A model generated the notes under the pieces. The model was given only the letters and a program-made list of their open reading frames with translations. It was not told the origin of the DNA and did not search any database. Positions 24,272 through 33,853 of a stretch of DNA of 64,000 bases are shown here, piece by piece. Positions within the stretch are counted from its first letter, which is position 1. The number at the start of each line of letters is the position of its first letter. The stretch comes from Candidatus Bathyarchaeota archaeon (GTDB lineage: Archaea; Thermoproteota; Bathyarchaeia; Bathyarchaeales; SOJC01), in NCBI GenBank assembly GCA_029882535.1, contig JAOUKM010000001.1:22037-86036 (forward strand), read 5' to 3'. The position numbers were made by a program, and so were the translations under genes.

Positions 24272-25702
24272 CTAATTATATTTCGAATATGTTTGGCCTC
24301 TATAAAAAGAACTCAGTTTTTTCCGAACTATTGCTAGTAGTGTTGCCACGACTAAAATTGGCAGGATGTTGTTCCATGGAAACTCTGGTATAACGGGTAC
24401 TTTTTGAATAACCTCATCGAATGTTGACCCAGAAACATCTTTAGCATAGAGGTTAAGCGTTCCGTTAGTGAAAATATCTACTAATACGAAGTGATGTATA
24501 CTTGAAGAGTAATCGGTCCACCAATTTGATCCGTTAGAGTATAAAGGTGCTCCCCAGCCGCCGGAAATTATGTACATTGTTCCTTTAGAGTAAGTGTCTT
24601 GTGGGGAAGTTTTGGATGCTGTATAGTTAATTGGCTTTGAACGTTCGTAATTATGGTCATGCCCTGCAAAAACAATATCAACATGATATTTGTCGAATAG
24701 AGGACACCAGTATTCTTGACCTTCAGTCCAGGAATCGTGCTTGCCAGAAGAGAACGGTGGTTGATGAAATAGGACAAACTTCCAAGCATAGTTTCCATGA
24801 GATGCTAGGTCATTTTCTAACCAGTCAAGTTGTGCACTTGATGGGTCAGCCTCACTGTTTAGGACGGTTATATGCACATATTTTCCCCAATTGAGTGAGT
24901 ACCACTGCTCGTTACCAGGCAGAGCAAACTGTTCATAATAATTGGTGGCGTTCTGTTCGTGATTTCCGAGACATGGTATGATGGGTATAGTCAAACTGTT
25001 GCTTCCAATCCAATATGAATGTAAACCTTCGAAAAAACTGTCCCACATGGTTTGGTTGTAGCCAGAAGTCACGAGGTCTCCGCTAAATAGCACAAAACTT
25101 GGATTAAACTTGCTCATACCCCTAGATATGTTGTCACGTTGTGACCAGTTGGTTCTGGAATCCCCACCGACTACAAACCTTAGGTGGGAAGAGTGGATTG
25201 GCGCTGTTCGGAAACTTCGTTCATCGCTGTATCCCCCTTTTTCTCCTCCGCAAACGAAATAATATGTTGAATTCGGTTTCAAACCTGACAGTTCCACGTC
25301 ATGTATGCCGCCTGAAGCCCCGGGATATGTGTGATTTGTTCCTATAACCGAATATCGGTAAAGTGAAGGGGCACTATTCCGCGAAACGTTGTCATAAGCG
25401 ACTGTGTTCCCCGAGTCTGAATCTCTAGTTTGCCAAGTTACGGTTATCGTGCTAGACATGTTGTTGTATTGCCAAGTCAAATGTATATGGATCGGCAAGT
25501 CTAGCTTTTCAGCAATACTTTCCTCGCAGAACAAAGGCGCAAATACTACAAATGCAGCTAGTATCAAGCCAATTGTTAGACGAAAGCTTTCCCCTTTAAT
25601 CATGTTCATCCACATGCATGTGTTATTAAATACTAACAGATTAGTAGCTATGAAAGATTTAACTTTCGATAAAAAAGGAAAAGGCCCAATCCTTCTAGTC
25701 AT
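24272..25702 (-). CDS. secreted purple acid phosphatase-like metallophosphoesterase
   Basis: 476 residues. A signal-type hydrophobic segment lies at about 38-60. A fibronectin-like PAP N-terminal domain follows (STITVTWQTRD; YRYSVIG). The metallophosphoesterase motifs are GGDSRTN, FSGDLV, CLGNHE, FVLFHQPPF and FAGHDHNYERS, which bind the two metals. The C-terminus has a PEFPWNNILP segment, a hydrophobic helix and a basic end, an archaeal PEF-like membrane anchor. It probably releases phosphate outside the cell. The start may be an internal ATG (25609 or 25603) closer to the signal segment. Confidence 0.85.
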   Translation of the reverse strand: MTRRIGPFPFLSKVKSFIATNLLVFNNTCMWMNMIKGESFRLTIGLILAAFVVFAPLFCEESIAEKLDLPIHIHLTWQYNNMSSTITVTWQTRDSDSGNTVAYDNVSRNSAPSLYRYSVIGTNHTYPGASGGIHDVELSGLKPNSTYYFVCGGEKGGYSDERSFRTAPIHSSHLRFVVGGDSRTNWSQRDNISRGMSKFNPSFVLFSGDLVTSGYNQTMWDSFFEGLHSYWIGSNSLTIPIIPCLGNHEQNATNYYEQFALPGNEQWYSLNWGKYVHITVLNSEADPSSAQLDWLENDLASHGNYAWKFVLFHQPPFSSGKHDSWTEGQEYWCPLFDKYHVDIVFAGHDHNYERSKPINYTASKTSPQDTYSKGTMYIISGGWGAPLYSNGSNWWTDYSSSIHHFVLVDIFTNGTLNLYAKDVSGSTFDEVIQKVPVIPEFPWNNILPILVVATLLAIVRKKLSSFYRGQTYSKYN

Positions 25703-25856
25703 ATCCGGAGCTTATTAGCTACCTGTTTGGAAATAAATAAAACCTAGGAGAGCTTAGAAGAGGCGCACACACTCCTAAATCTCATTAAGGCTTATGAGAA
25801 GACATAAATAGTTTGCCCCATCTGTTCATTCTGGACCAACACAAGGGATAATATTT

Positions 25857-26021
25857 ATGCCTCAAAAAGTTTTTTGTCAAAAATGCGGTTATACTTTATA
25901 TGAAGGCCCAGAATTGAAACCACCGGACGAAATTATACACAAATACAACGGAAAATGCCCAAAATGCGACAGGAAACTGTCTTTCATACCCATAGATGTT
26001 GAAGTTAAACCAGCAAAATAG
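25857..26021 (+). CDS. 54-residue zinc-ribbon protein upstream of gcvT
   Basis: A short ATG frame encodes FCQKCGYTLYEG..GKCPKCDRKLSFIP, two CxxC knuckles forming one zinc ribbon, ending in VEVKPAK. Its stop is 21 bases before the gcvT start, and the Shine-Dalgarno of gcvT (AAAGGTG) lies in the gap, so the two are probably one transcript. Role unknown; it may be a rubredoxin-like or adaptor protein. Confidence 0.7.
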   Translation: MPQKVFCQKCGYTLYEGPELKPPDEIIHKYNGKCPKCDRKLSFIPIDVEVKPAK

Positions 26022-26042
26022 GAAATTGAAAGGTGTCATCAC

Positions 26043-27179
26043 TTGAGCAAGCAAGGAAAAAAGACTCACCTCTACAATTTTCACGCCCGAAACGGCAAAA
26101 TAATCTCCTTTACAGAATTTGAAATGCCAGTCTGGTACAAAGGCATAATTCCAGAACATCTAGCTGTAAGAAACAGCGTCGGCATTTTTGACGTAACTCA
26201 CATGGGAAGGGTAATAATAACTGGAAAAGACACGGAAGAATTCCTCAACTACGTAACAACAAATAATGTATCCAAGCTAGAACCGTTAAGTGCCCACTAC
26301 TCAACCATGTGCAATGAAAAAGGCGGAATAAAAGACGACTTTGTCATCTCACGACAAGCAAAAGACAAGTTCTTTATGGTATATAACGCCGCCAACAGGG
26401 ACAAAAACTACCAATGGCTAACAAAACAAGCAAACCAGTTCAACGTGAAAATAGAAGATGTGTCAGACAACATAGCCATGTTCGCAGTTCAAGGACCAAA
26501 AGCCCAAGAAACACTGCAGAAAATCTCCACAGGAGACTTGGACGAAATTAAACGATTCAAATGCGGATGGACAAAACTTTCAGGTCTTGAGACTTTCATG
26601 TCAAGAACAGGCTACACAGGCGAAGACGGATTCGAAGTATTCATCTGGGACACCCCTGTTTCAAACCCGGAAAAAGCAGTTAAAGCATGGAACGCCGTTC
26701 TTGAAGCAGGGAAAGAATTCAATATCGAGCCCTGCGGCTTGGGCGCTAGAGACACTTTGAGGCTAGAAGCGGGCTTGTGCCTCTATGGCAACGACATAGA
26801 CGAAAACACCACACCCCTAGAGGCAAGAATAAGTTTCGTGGTGAAGCTGAAGAAAGAAAATTTCGTAGGCAAAGAAGCATTGCTCAAGCAAAAAGCTGAA
26901 GGAATAAAGAAAAAGCGCATCGGTCTAAAAATGCTTGAAGCAGGAATTCTACGCTCCAAACATGAAGTCTTCAAAGATGGAAAGAAAATAGGCTACGTAA
27001 CAAGCGGAACCTTCTCGCCACTACTAAAATACGGCATTGCTATGGTCTACGTTCAAACAGAGCATGCAATTGAAGGAGAAAAAGTTGACGTAAAGATTAG
27101 AAATAAACAAAGAAAAGCTGAAATTGTCAAACCACCATTCTATGACACCAATCAATACGGTTACGCGAGAAAACAATGA
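26043..27179 (+). CDS. gcvT: aminomethyltransferase (glycine cleavage T-protein family)
   Basis: 378 residues. GcvT moves the aminomethyl carbon of glycine from lipoyl-GcvH to a tetrahydropterin. Motifs seen are GIFDVTHMGRVIITGKD, LNYVTTNNVS, GIKDDFVISR, FAVQGPKAQETL, SRTGYTGEDGFEVF, PCGLGARDTLRLEAGLCLYGND and TSGTFSPLL. TTG start with AAAGGTG upstream. GcvH, GcvP and GcvL are not nearby, so a methyl-transfer role outside the classical complex cannot be excluded. Confidence 0.92.
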   Translation: MSKQGKKTHLYNFHARNGKIISFTEFEMPVWYKGIIPEHLAVRNSVGIFDVTHMGRVIITGKDTEEFLNYVTTNNVSKLEPLSAHYSTMCNEKGGIKDDFVISRQAKDKFFMVYNAANRDKNYQWLTKQANQFNVKIEDVSDNIAMFAVQGPKAQETLQKISTGDLDEIKRFKCGWTKLSGLETFMSRTGYTGEDGFEVFIWDTPVSNPEKAVKAWNAVLEAGKEFNIEPCGLGARDTLRLEAGLCLYGNDIDENTTPLEARISFVVKLKKENFVGKEALLKQKAEGIKKKRIGLKMLEAGILRSKHEVFKDGKKIGYVTSGTFSPLLKYGIAMVYVQTEHAIEGEKVDVKIRNKQRKAEIVKPPFYDTNQYGYARKQ

Positions 27180-27233
27180 TGCTAAATTATTTCCGAAAAC
27201 CGCAAGGGAAATAAAAGAGTTCTATCAACTTGT

Positions 27234-29441
27234 TTGAGCAAAAGGGAGACGTTGCCATTGGACCTTAGAAGCTTAATAACACGGCAAAAAATTGTGGATG
27301 CCCTGCATGGTCTATCAAACTTAAGAATCCCTGTTTCTCGCTCTACACTACTTACAATTTCAGCATTAACGCTTATTTTCTTTATCGCCTTCTCCATAAG
27401 ACTGTTCCCTATCCGCTGGGGACTCGAGCTCTCAGAATTCGACCCATACTTTCAATATCAATTTACAGAAAAAATAGTAAAAGACGGATACTTCGACTGG
27501 TTGACGTGGACAACACGAGAATCTAACCGATGGTATCCTCTTGAAGTATCAATAGGACGCGCAGCTTTCCCAGGCCTTCCCCTAACCGCCGCAACCTTAT
27601 ACAACATACTCTCCATCTTAGGCGTGCCTATATCACTCTATCATTTTTGCATAATATTCCCAGCAATTTTCGGAGCGTTGGCGTGTTTGATGGCCTATTT
27701 CTTGGGAAACGATATCGGAGGCAAAACTGTAGGCCTTCTCTCTGCCTTCTTCCTCGCATTAAATGCGTCCCACATCACAAGAACCGCCGCAGGCTTCTTC
27801 GATGATGAAACAGTTGGGATAGGGGCTATCCTCCTCTTTACCTTCTTGTTTCTCAGAGCCTTAGACAAGGAACGCTCCCGAAAACACTCCATAATCTACG
27901 CGGTCACCGCTGGTTTGACGCTCGGCTACATAACCGCCTCATGGGGAGCGGCACTTTACCCAATCGCGATGGCAACTCTCTTCGTTTTTGTCTTAATTTT
28001 AATCAAACGTTACTCACGCCGGCTACTTATTTCATACAGCCTAACATTCGGTCTCGGTTTGTTCCTAGCCATCAACATCCCCAAAAACTCCACTACATAC
28101 CTTACGACAATGGCAGTCCTGCCGGTGCTAGGTGTCTTCGGTTTGCTATGCCTCAATGAAATACTAAGCGCCACAAGAACCCAAAAAAGAAAAATCATCT
28201 TAACAGTGATTTTCTTTGCAACATTAATAGGGGGATTCCTAGCTCTATCGTATTTTGGATATATGGGTTCGATTGCGGGAAAATTTATTCGCGTGGTTGA
28301 CCCGCTGCAGAGGGAAGCATCAGAAATATACCAGTCGGTTCAAGAGCACAGACTCACCGCTTGGGGCTCCATATACTATGACTACGGTATAGGTGTCCTA
28401 TTTTTCGCATTAGGCTTATTTTTTGCAATAAGAGACCTTACAAATCGGAACCTTTTCATCATAATTTTTGGTATAACAACATTGTACTTTGCTTCTTCCA
28501 TGGTCCGATTAACCATATTGCTAGCACCTGCATTCACCATCTTAATGGCAATTGGAATAGTAAACTTGTTGAGACCCTTCATGGCCATAATGAAAAGGAC
28601 GCCAAAACTACCGTCAGGAAAGAGATACATTACTGGACGTGTTGGAAAAGAATTCAGCGGATCAGTTCTCATCCTTATGTTCTTACTTTTAACTGTGACC
28701 TATGCCTTTCCTATGCGTGGAGGAGAAGTAAGTGTGTATAGTCATGCATACTCGCCATCTACAATACTTGCTGCAAGCGTTCCAATAAAGCCGGGAGAAC
28801 CAATAGAAGAGTGGACTAAGATGCTCAGTTGGATGCAATTTAACCTTCCAGAAAAAGCAATTATTTGCAGTTGGTGGGACTATGGGTATTGGATTTCGGT
28901 GAAGGGAAATCGAACTTCTCTTGCAGACAACGCCACTTTCAATTCTACACACATAGGATTAATAGGTGAAGTATTCATGTCTAACGAAACTCAAGCCATA
29001 AAAATCCTGAAAGAACAGTTCAACGGTCCAGATGGCCCCCCGACACATATCCTTGTCTTCACAACATTCAACAGCTTAGGCGGCGACCAAGGCTACGGAG
29101 ACGAAGGAAAATGGAGATGGATGGCTAGAATCGCCAACCAAACTGTAGCATCTGGATTTTACCATGAGTGGGGAGACCAAGGGCAGAATAATACGTTTGG
29201 GTATATCACGGAAAATCAGTGGGTGTGGAATGCCCAAGGAAAGAACACAACCGTTTACAAGTTGATGCAAGCTGGAAAACATCACATAGTCTCTTCTGTA
29301 GAATTGCCTCAGCTAAAATACTTTAAAGTCGCCTACTTCTCACCTGGAAACCCCGTAGCATCCCTTGGAACGTATGAAGACCAAACGATCTATCTTCACG
29401 CGTTAGTTTGTCTTTATGAAATTAACTACCCCACCGCTTGA
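27234..29441 (+). CDS. aglB: oligosaccharyltransferase, STT3/AglB family
   Basis: 735 residues with about 12 membrane segments and a C-terminal soluble domain. It transfers a lipid-linked glycan to asparagine of exported proteins. The acidic ELSEFDPYFQYQF loop at about 62 is the first catalytic motif. The WWDYGYWISVKGNR segment at about 546 is the family hallmark that binds the acceptor sequon. Start TTG at 27234. Its stop overlaps the TTG start of the next gene; it heads a tightly overlapping five-gene unit. Confidence 0.93.
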   Translation: MSKRETLPLDLRSLITRQKIVDALHGLSNLRIPVSRSTLLTISALTLIFFIAFSIRLFPIRWGLELSEFDPYFQYQFTEKIVKDGYFDWLTWTTRESNRWYPLEVSIGRAAFPGLPLTAATLYNILSILGVPISLYHFCIIFPAIFGALACLMAYFLGNDIGGKTVGLLSAFFLALNASHITRTAAGFFDDETVGIGAILLFTFLFLRALDKERSRKHSIIYAVTAGLTLGYITASWGAALYPIAMATLFVFVLILIKRYSRRLLISYSLTFGLGLFLAINIPKNSTTYLTTMAVLPVLGVFGLLCLNEILSATRTQKRKIILTVIFFATLIGGFLALSYFGYMGSIAGKFIRVVDPLQREASEIYQSVQEHRLTAWGSIYYDYGIGVLFFALGLFFAIRDLTNRNLFIIIFGITTLYFASSMVRLTILLAPAFTILMAIGIVNLLRPFMAIMKRTPKLPSGKRYITGRVGKEFSGSVLILMFLLLTVTYAFPMRGGEVSVYSHAYSPSTILAASVPIKPGEPIEEWTKMLSWMQFNLPEKAIICSWWDYGYWISVKGNRTSLADNATFNSTHIGLIGEVFMSNETQAIKILKEQFNGPDGPPTHILVFTTFNSLGGDQGYGDEGKWRWMARIANQTVASGFYHEWGDQGQNNTFGYITENQWVWNAQGKNTTVYKLMQAGKHHIVSSVELPQLKYFKVAYFSPGNPVASLGTYEDQTIYLHALVCLYEINYPTA

Positions 29442-30319
29442 AGGAGAAGAACTTGTTTCCCAAAGCTATCGATCAACATAAGCCAAATAAGCCTTTAATT
29501 CACAACGGACTCGGCGTAATCTATGTCATAGTTAGCGCAGTATACCTTTTTCTGCTCTACTACTTTGACTTTACAGCAGCTTTACCCTTGGCTGGCTGTA
29601 TTTTGTTCGGCGGATTTATGGGGCTCCTTGACGACTGGATGGATTTGAGATGGCGATACAAAGCATTCCTTCCGGTATTTGCGTCTTTGCCACTTGTTGT
29701 GCTACGAGAAGGAAATCCTATAATGGCAACTTACATTTTTGGTAAAGTTGATTTCAGTCAGTTTCATTTCAACGGTTTTCCCTTAGGAGAAACACTATTC
29801 TACTTTGCAGTAATTCCGTTAATCGTAACCGTTGCCACCAACGCTATAAATCAGCTTGGCGGACTAAATGGATTGGAAACAATCTGCCCTTCTATTGTTT
29901 TGATTGGTCTAATGCTTACATCTAATCGAAGCGTTTTGCTTTTTGTTCCACTAGCCGTCTATCTTGTTTTGGCTGTTTTCAATTTTTTTGGTAAAATTTT
30001 TGTGGGTAATACAGGTTCCTTCGCCATTGGCATCACGGTCGCCTCATACGCCATTATTGTCAACAACGAACAGACATTGCTAATTTCAATTCTGCCCTTC
30101 ATCTTCAACTCCTTCCTAATACTGCTAAACGTTTTCCTCTTCGGCAAAACTGCCCACCTCATTCTAGAAGGAAGCAAGCTACGTTCAGATAGCAAGCGCA
30201 GCTTACTAACGTTAATCGCTCACTATAGACCTTTATCCGAGCGAAAACTAGTGTTAGCCGTTTCGTTGCTCGTGGCACTCTCTACTTTCATAGCGGTTTT
30301 TGTGTGGTTCATATGGTAA
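29438..30319 (+). CDS. GlcNAc-1-phosphate transferase-like (GT4, AglH/WecA family)
   Basis: 293 residues, polytopic. The family marks are FGGFMGLLDDWMDLRWRYK (the DDxxD magnesium site), NAINQLGGLNGLE, matching the NAINxLxGxNGLE form of eukaryotic and archaeal enzymes, and FVGNTGSFAIG. It should load a sugar-1-phosphate on dolichol phosphate, the first step of the lipid-linked glycan used by the AglB gene just upstream. The TTG start overlaps the AglB stop by 4 bases. Confidence 0.85.
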   Translation: MKEKNLFPKAIDQHKPNKPLIHNGLGVIYVIVSAVYLFLLYYFDFTAALPLAGCILFGGFMGLLDDWMDLRWRYKAFLPVFASLPLVVLREGNPIMATYIFGKVDFSQFHFNGFPLGETLFYFAVIPLIVTVATNAINQLGGLNGLETICPSIVLIGLMLTSNRSVLLFVPLAVYLVLAVFNFFGKIFVGNTGSFAIGITVASYAIIVNNEQTLLISILPFIFNSFLILLNVFLFGKTAHLILEGSKLRSDSKRSLLTLIAHYRPLSERKLVLAVSLLVALSTFIAVFVWFIW

Positions 30320-31389
30320 AAAGAATCTTGATAACAGGCGCCGGCGGCCCAGCTGGAGTAAACTTCACGCAGTCGTTGAGAATTGCGCCTGAGAAGATGT
30401 TCTTGGTGGGCGCCGAAGCGAACCAGTACTACGCTAATCTAGCCGTTACTGATAAAGTAAGCGTTGTCCCGAAGGCAACAGCTTCTGATTACATCGACAA
30501 GATAAACGAAATCATTGAAAAAGAAAAAATTGATTTTGTCCATCCACAACCAGACGTTGAAGTGAAAACGATTTCAGAGACCAGAGAAAAGCTTAACGCA
30601 AACACCTTCCTCCCTTCAAAAGGCACAGTGCGCATTTGCCAAGACAAACTTGAGTCGGCTGAAAAGTGGAAAGGAAAAGGCATTCCTGTAGCAAAAACCG
30701 TTGAGTTAAGGAACGAAGGCGACGTTGAAAAGGCTTTTGAAGAGCTTGGGGCGCCCCTTTGGATAAGAGCCAAACGAGGTGCGGGAGGAAAAGGAAGCAC
30801 TCCTGCGAGCAGTCTAGAAACGGCGTTGTCGTGGATCAGCTACTGGAAATCCCGTAACAAAGGATGGGAATTCATAGCCCAAGAGCATTTGCAAGGAAGA
30901 AACGTTGCGTTTCACAGCCTATGGAAAGATAGCAGACTCGTCACTTCCATGGCTAGAGAACGAGTTCAATACATTTATCCTCATCTCGCCCCTTCAGGAA
31001 TCACTGGAACACCTTCTGTTCAACGAACAATCCACGATGACGAGGTCAACGAAATCGCCACCGAAGCTGTGCTAGCAATCGACCCGAACTTCAATGGTAT
31101 TGCCTGTGTAGACTTGAAGGAAAATGATAAGGGAATTCCGTGTGCAACGGAAATCAACGCTGGACGAATGTTCACTACTTCATTTTTTTTCTCCTATGCG
31201 AGCAAGAAAATGCTAAAGAATTATCACGCCAACTTCCCCTACCTCTACGTTAAACTAGCCTACCGAGAACACATGCCCAATGTTCCCAAACATAACATTC
31301 TGCCACAAGAACTCTACTGGGTCAGACACATCGATGCGCCAGCAAGACTTGTAAAGGCAGGAAAAGTGGTTGGGGCAATGTACAAATGA
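30313..31389 (+). CDS. ATP-grasp ligase-like protein
   Basis: 358 residues from ATG 30313, with the Rossmann-like N-terminus RILITGAGGPAGVNFTQSL and an ATP-grasp core (GAPLWIRAKRGAGGKGSTPA; FIAQEHLQGRNVAFHSLW; IACVDLKENDKGIPCATEIN). It resembles carbamoyl-phosphate-synthase-type ligases that form amide or acyl-phosphate bonds. Position inside the AglB unit suggests an amino-sugar or peptide modification of the glycan (inference). The start overlaps the preceding stop. Confidence 0.78.
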   Translation: MVKRILITGAGGPAGVNFTQSLRIAPEKMFLVGAEANQYYANLAVTDKVSVVPKATASDYIDKINEIIEKEKIDFVHPQPDVEVKTISETREKLNANTFLPSKGTVRICQDKLESAEKWKGKGIPVAKTVELRNEGDVEKAFEELGAPLWIRAKRGAGGKGSTPASSLETALSWISYWKSRNKGWEFIAQEHLQGRNVAFHSLWKDSRLVTSMARERVQYIYPHLAPSGITGTPSVQRTIHDDEVNEIATEAVLAIDPNFNGIACVDLKENDKGIPCATEINAGRMFTTSFFFSYASKKMLKNYHANFPYLYVKLAYREHMPNVPKHNILPQELYWVRHIDAPARLVKAGKVVGAMYK

Positions 31390-31880
31390 TTTATGGCGTA
31401 ATTTTTGATTTGGAAGAAACATTGGTTAAGCTTCCTATAGATTATGAGCCATTGTATGAAGAGATAAAGAGAGCGCTAAGGATTTCGAGAGTTAAACCGT
31501 TAACTAAAACTGTTAAGAAGTTAGATGGTAAGTCACGGGAGAAAGTTTATAAACTTTGGGAATGTGCTGAATTGAAAGCGTTACCGAACATGAGCGCCAA
31601 CGAGGAAGGAATGAAAATATACAAAAAACAATGCAATAAGCCCGTGGCGTTAGTTACCATGCAAGGTAAGACTGTTGTCAGAAAGATTCTTGACCACTTT
31701 CACCTATCTTTTAATGTCATAGTCACTAGGGAAGATGAGATAGATAGAGTAAGACAATTAAGAAAAGCCATAGACGAAATAGGCTTGAAGCCCCACAGCG
31801 TGCTCGTGGTCGGAGATAGAGACAGCGATGAAGACTCAGCTAAACAAGTCGGTTGCAAATTCTTAAGGGTGATGGCTTGA
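31386..31880 (+). CDS. HAD-superfamily hydrolase
   Basis: 164 residues. It has the N-terminal YGVIFDLEETLV, in which the usual DxDxT nucleophile motif becomes DLEET: the second Asp is replaced by Glu. VTMQGKTVVRKILDHFHL follows, and VVGDRDSDEDSAKQVGC provides the magnesium site. Its ATG overlaps the ATP-grasp stop (ATGA), and its stop overlaps the DUF354 start. Likely a small phosphatase acting on an intermediate of the same pathway. Confidence 0.75.
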   Translation: MIYGVIFDLEETLVKLPIDYEPLYEEIKRALRISRVKPLTKTVKKLDGKSREKVYKLWECAELKALPNMSANEEGMKIYKKQCNKPVALVTMQGKTVVRKILDHFHLSFNVIVTREDEIDRVRQLRKAIDEIGLKPHSVLVVGDRDSDEDSAKQVGCKFLRVMA

Positions 31881-32854
31881 AAGTCTGGTATGATGCGTGT
31901 ACTGGAAAACACGTAAGATATGGAGTTGCCATAGCCCAACGGCTCAAAGCTTCAGGACACGAAGTCATACTCACCACCAGAAAACACCCCGATACACTTG
32001 CATTATCCAAACTGCTTGGCGAAAAGTTCAAAGTTGTGGGCAAGTATTCCCCCTCTTCACCTCAGTCGAGACTGAAAGAAAGCTTGAAGCGTCAACTCGC
32101 TTTTTGTGAAATGTTCGAGAACGAACCACCAGATTATGCTGTCTCTCACGGGTCTATCGACTTGTGTCGAGTTGCTTTCGGATTGGGCGTACCTACAATA
32201 TCAACGGCTGATGCCCCCCATGCCATTGCGGCAAACAAACTTGCACTGCCACTAGTCAATGTCTTAATCGCTTCCAAGGCAATCCCTCCACGGGAATATG
32301 AGAGCTTTGGAGTTAAGAGAATCGTCCAGTTTGACGGAGTGGACGAGGTGGCTTGGGTGAAGGGCTACAAGGCTAGACCCGACGAGTACGAAAAGCCCCT
32401 AATCGTTGTTAGACAAATGGAAACCATGGCATCTTACGCCAAAGGAAAACACGACGCCACGGAACAGATAGCACAGAAACTTGTCTCCCTTGGAAATGTG
32501 ATGTTTATTCCACGATATAGCAGAAGCTCCAGACGCGGGTTGATTGTTCCGCAAAAATTTGTTGATTCTGTCAGTCTTTCAGCTACCGCAGATCTGGTAG
32601 TGAGTGTTGGGGGAACTATTTCTAGGGAAGCCGCGTTGCAGGGGACTCTGAGCATAGTGATTCGCACTTTTGGAGCGTCTTACGTCAATGATTATATTTT
32701 CAAGGGGGGATTCCCATTATTCACGGTGGAGCCGAGTGAAGCTCTAAAACTAGCGAAGAAATATGTAAGTCGAAAATGGGACGTTAAAGAACGTCTAGAA
32801 CAGCTTGAAAATCCAGTCGACTATGTTGAAAAAACCATTAGAGAGAAGCTCTGA
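31877..32854 (+). CDS. DUF354 family glycosyltransferase-like protein
   Basis: 325 residues from TTG 31877. The start matches the family, KVWYDACTGKHVRYGVAIAQ, followed by GHEVILTTRKH. The later ATADLVVSVGGTISREAALQ segment looks like the nucleotide-sugar pocket of GT-B enzymes. The family is often found with glycan genes but its reaction is not established. A GGGTGA precedes the TTG, whose last two bases overlap the TGA of the HAD gene. Last of the five overlapping genes. Confidence 0.78.
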   Translation: MKVWYDACTGKHVRYGVAIAQRLKASGHEVILTTRKHPDTLALSKLLGEKFKVVGKYSPSSPQSRLKESLKRQLAFCEMFENEPPDYAVSHGSIDLCRVAFGLGVPTISTADAPHAIAANKLALPLVNVLIASKAIPPREYESFGVKRIVQFDGVDEVAWVKGYKARPDEYEKPLIVVRQMETMASYAKGKHDATEQIAQKLVSLGNVMFIPRYSRSSRRGLIVPQKFVDSVSLSATADLVVSVGGTISREAALQGTLSIVIRTFGASYVNDYIFKGGFPLFTVEPSEALKLAKKYVSRKWDVKERLEQLENPVDYVEKTIREKL

Positions 32855-32989
32855 CATTGCTGAAAAGATGTCGAAACAAAGTTTGAGTTTTTAAAAGCGG
32901 CATTTCTATCAAATTCTGCAATCCATAAGAGCTAAATAGAGTGGAACGTCCACATCTTACAATAAAGTATTCATGGAGTTAAAAGGCGT

Positions 32990-33730
32990 ATGAGAGTTGA
33001 AAAAGTTCTAGTTATCGGGCTGGGAGAGATAGGTGCGCCTCTTCTGGAAATTGTTAAGGGAATTTATAGTGCAGAAGGGCTAGACATTGAGCCTAAAGAG
33101 GTTCATGCCCCCGTTGACGTGATGCACATTTGCTTCCCCTATAGTGTAGATTTTGTGGAGACTACGGCCAATTATGTGAACAAGTTCAATCCTAAACTGA
33201 CCATTATAGAAAGCACAGTTCTCCCCTTCACAACAAGTAAAATCTACGAAAAAACGCAAAATCCAGTTTGTCACAGCCCTGTGAGGGGAAGAAAATCCGA
33301 CGGGTTCAAATGGGCATACTTCACCTACACGAAGTTTATTGGACCCGCAAAACCGGAATTTGGGAAGATAGCAGAAAAATATTACCAATCGTTAGGCTTC
33401 AAAACACACGTATGCAGTTCCCCGTTGGAAACAGAATTCATGAAAGTCCTCAACACCACCTACTACGGACTCATGATTACATGGTTTCAAGAAATCCACA
33501 GAATCTGCGAAAAATTCCATCTCAAAGAGGAAGAGGTAATCGAGTTTTTCAGAACAAACGAGAGAGATTCTGGAGGAAGGCATCTGCGGCCGGTGTTCTA
33601 TCCTGGAGTTATAACAGGACACTGTGTTATTCCAAACGCCGAGTTGCTGAAAGAGTTGTATCCGTCCCCTTTTGTTAAGGCTATTCTGGAATCAAACGAA
33701 AAACGGAAAAAAGAAGTAGAATCAAAGTAA
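32990..33730 (+). CDS. short nucleotide-sugar dehydrogenase-like NAD-binding protein
   Basis: 246 residues with the N-terminal dinucleotide fold VLVIGLGEIGAPLLEIV and a helical middle domain (ETEFMKVLNTTYYGLMITWFQEI) like UDP-glucose/UDP-ManNAc dehydrogenases. SPVRGRKS corresponds to the family's SPER/SPVRG loop. It lacks the C-terminal UDP-binding domain and the strict catalytic cysteine motif (here VITGHCVIPNAE instead of GxCxPxD), so enzyme activity is uncertain. Confidence 0.65.
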   Translation: MRVEKVLVIGLGEIGAPLLEIVKGIYSAEGLDIEPKEVHAPVDVMHICFPYSVDFVETTANYVNKFNPKLTIIESTVLPFTTSKIYEKTQNPVCHSPVRGRKSDGFKWAYFTYTKFIGPAKPEFGKIAEKYYQSLGFKTHVCSSPLETEFMKVLNTTYYGLMITWFQEIHRICEKFHLKEEEVIEFFRTNERDSGGRHLRPVFYPGVITGHCVIPNAELLKELYPSPFVKAILESNEKRKKEVESK

Positions 33731-33853
33731 ACTCGCTTGTTAGATAGGTGCTATGCAATAGATGAAGAACCTATACACGTCGCTAAGCATTAGAAGCTGT
33801 TTTTCTTCAAAGCGGCAGAGCTATAACACATTGGTCCGCGGAGGCATTCTGGT

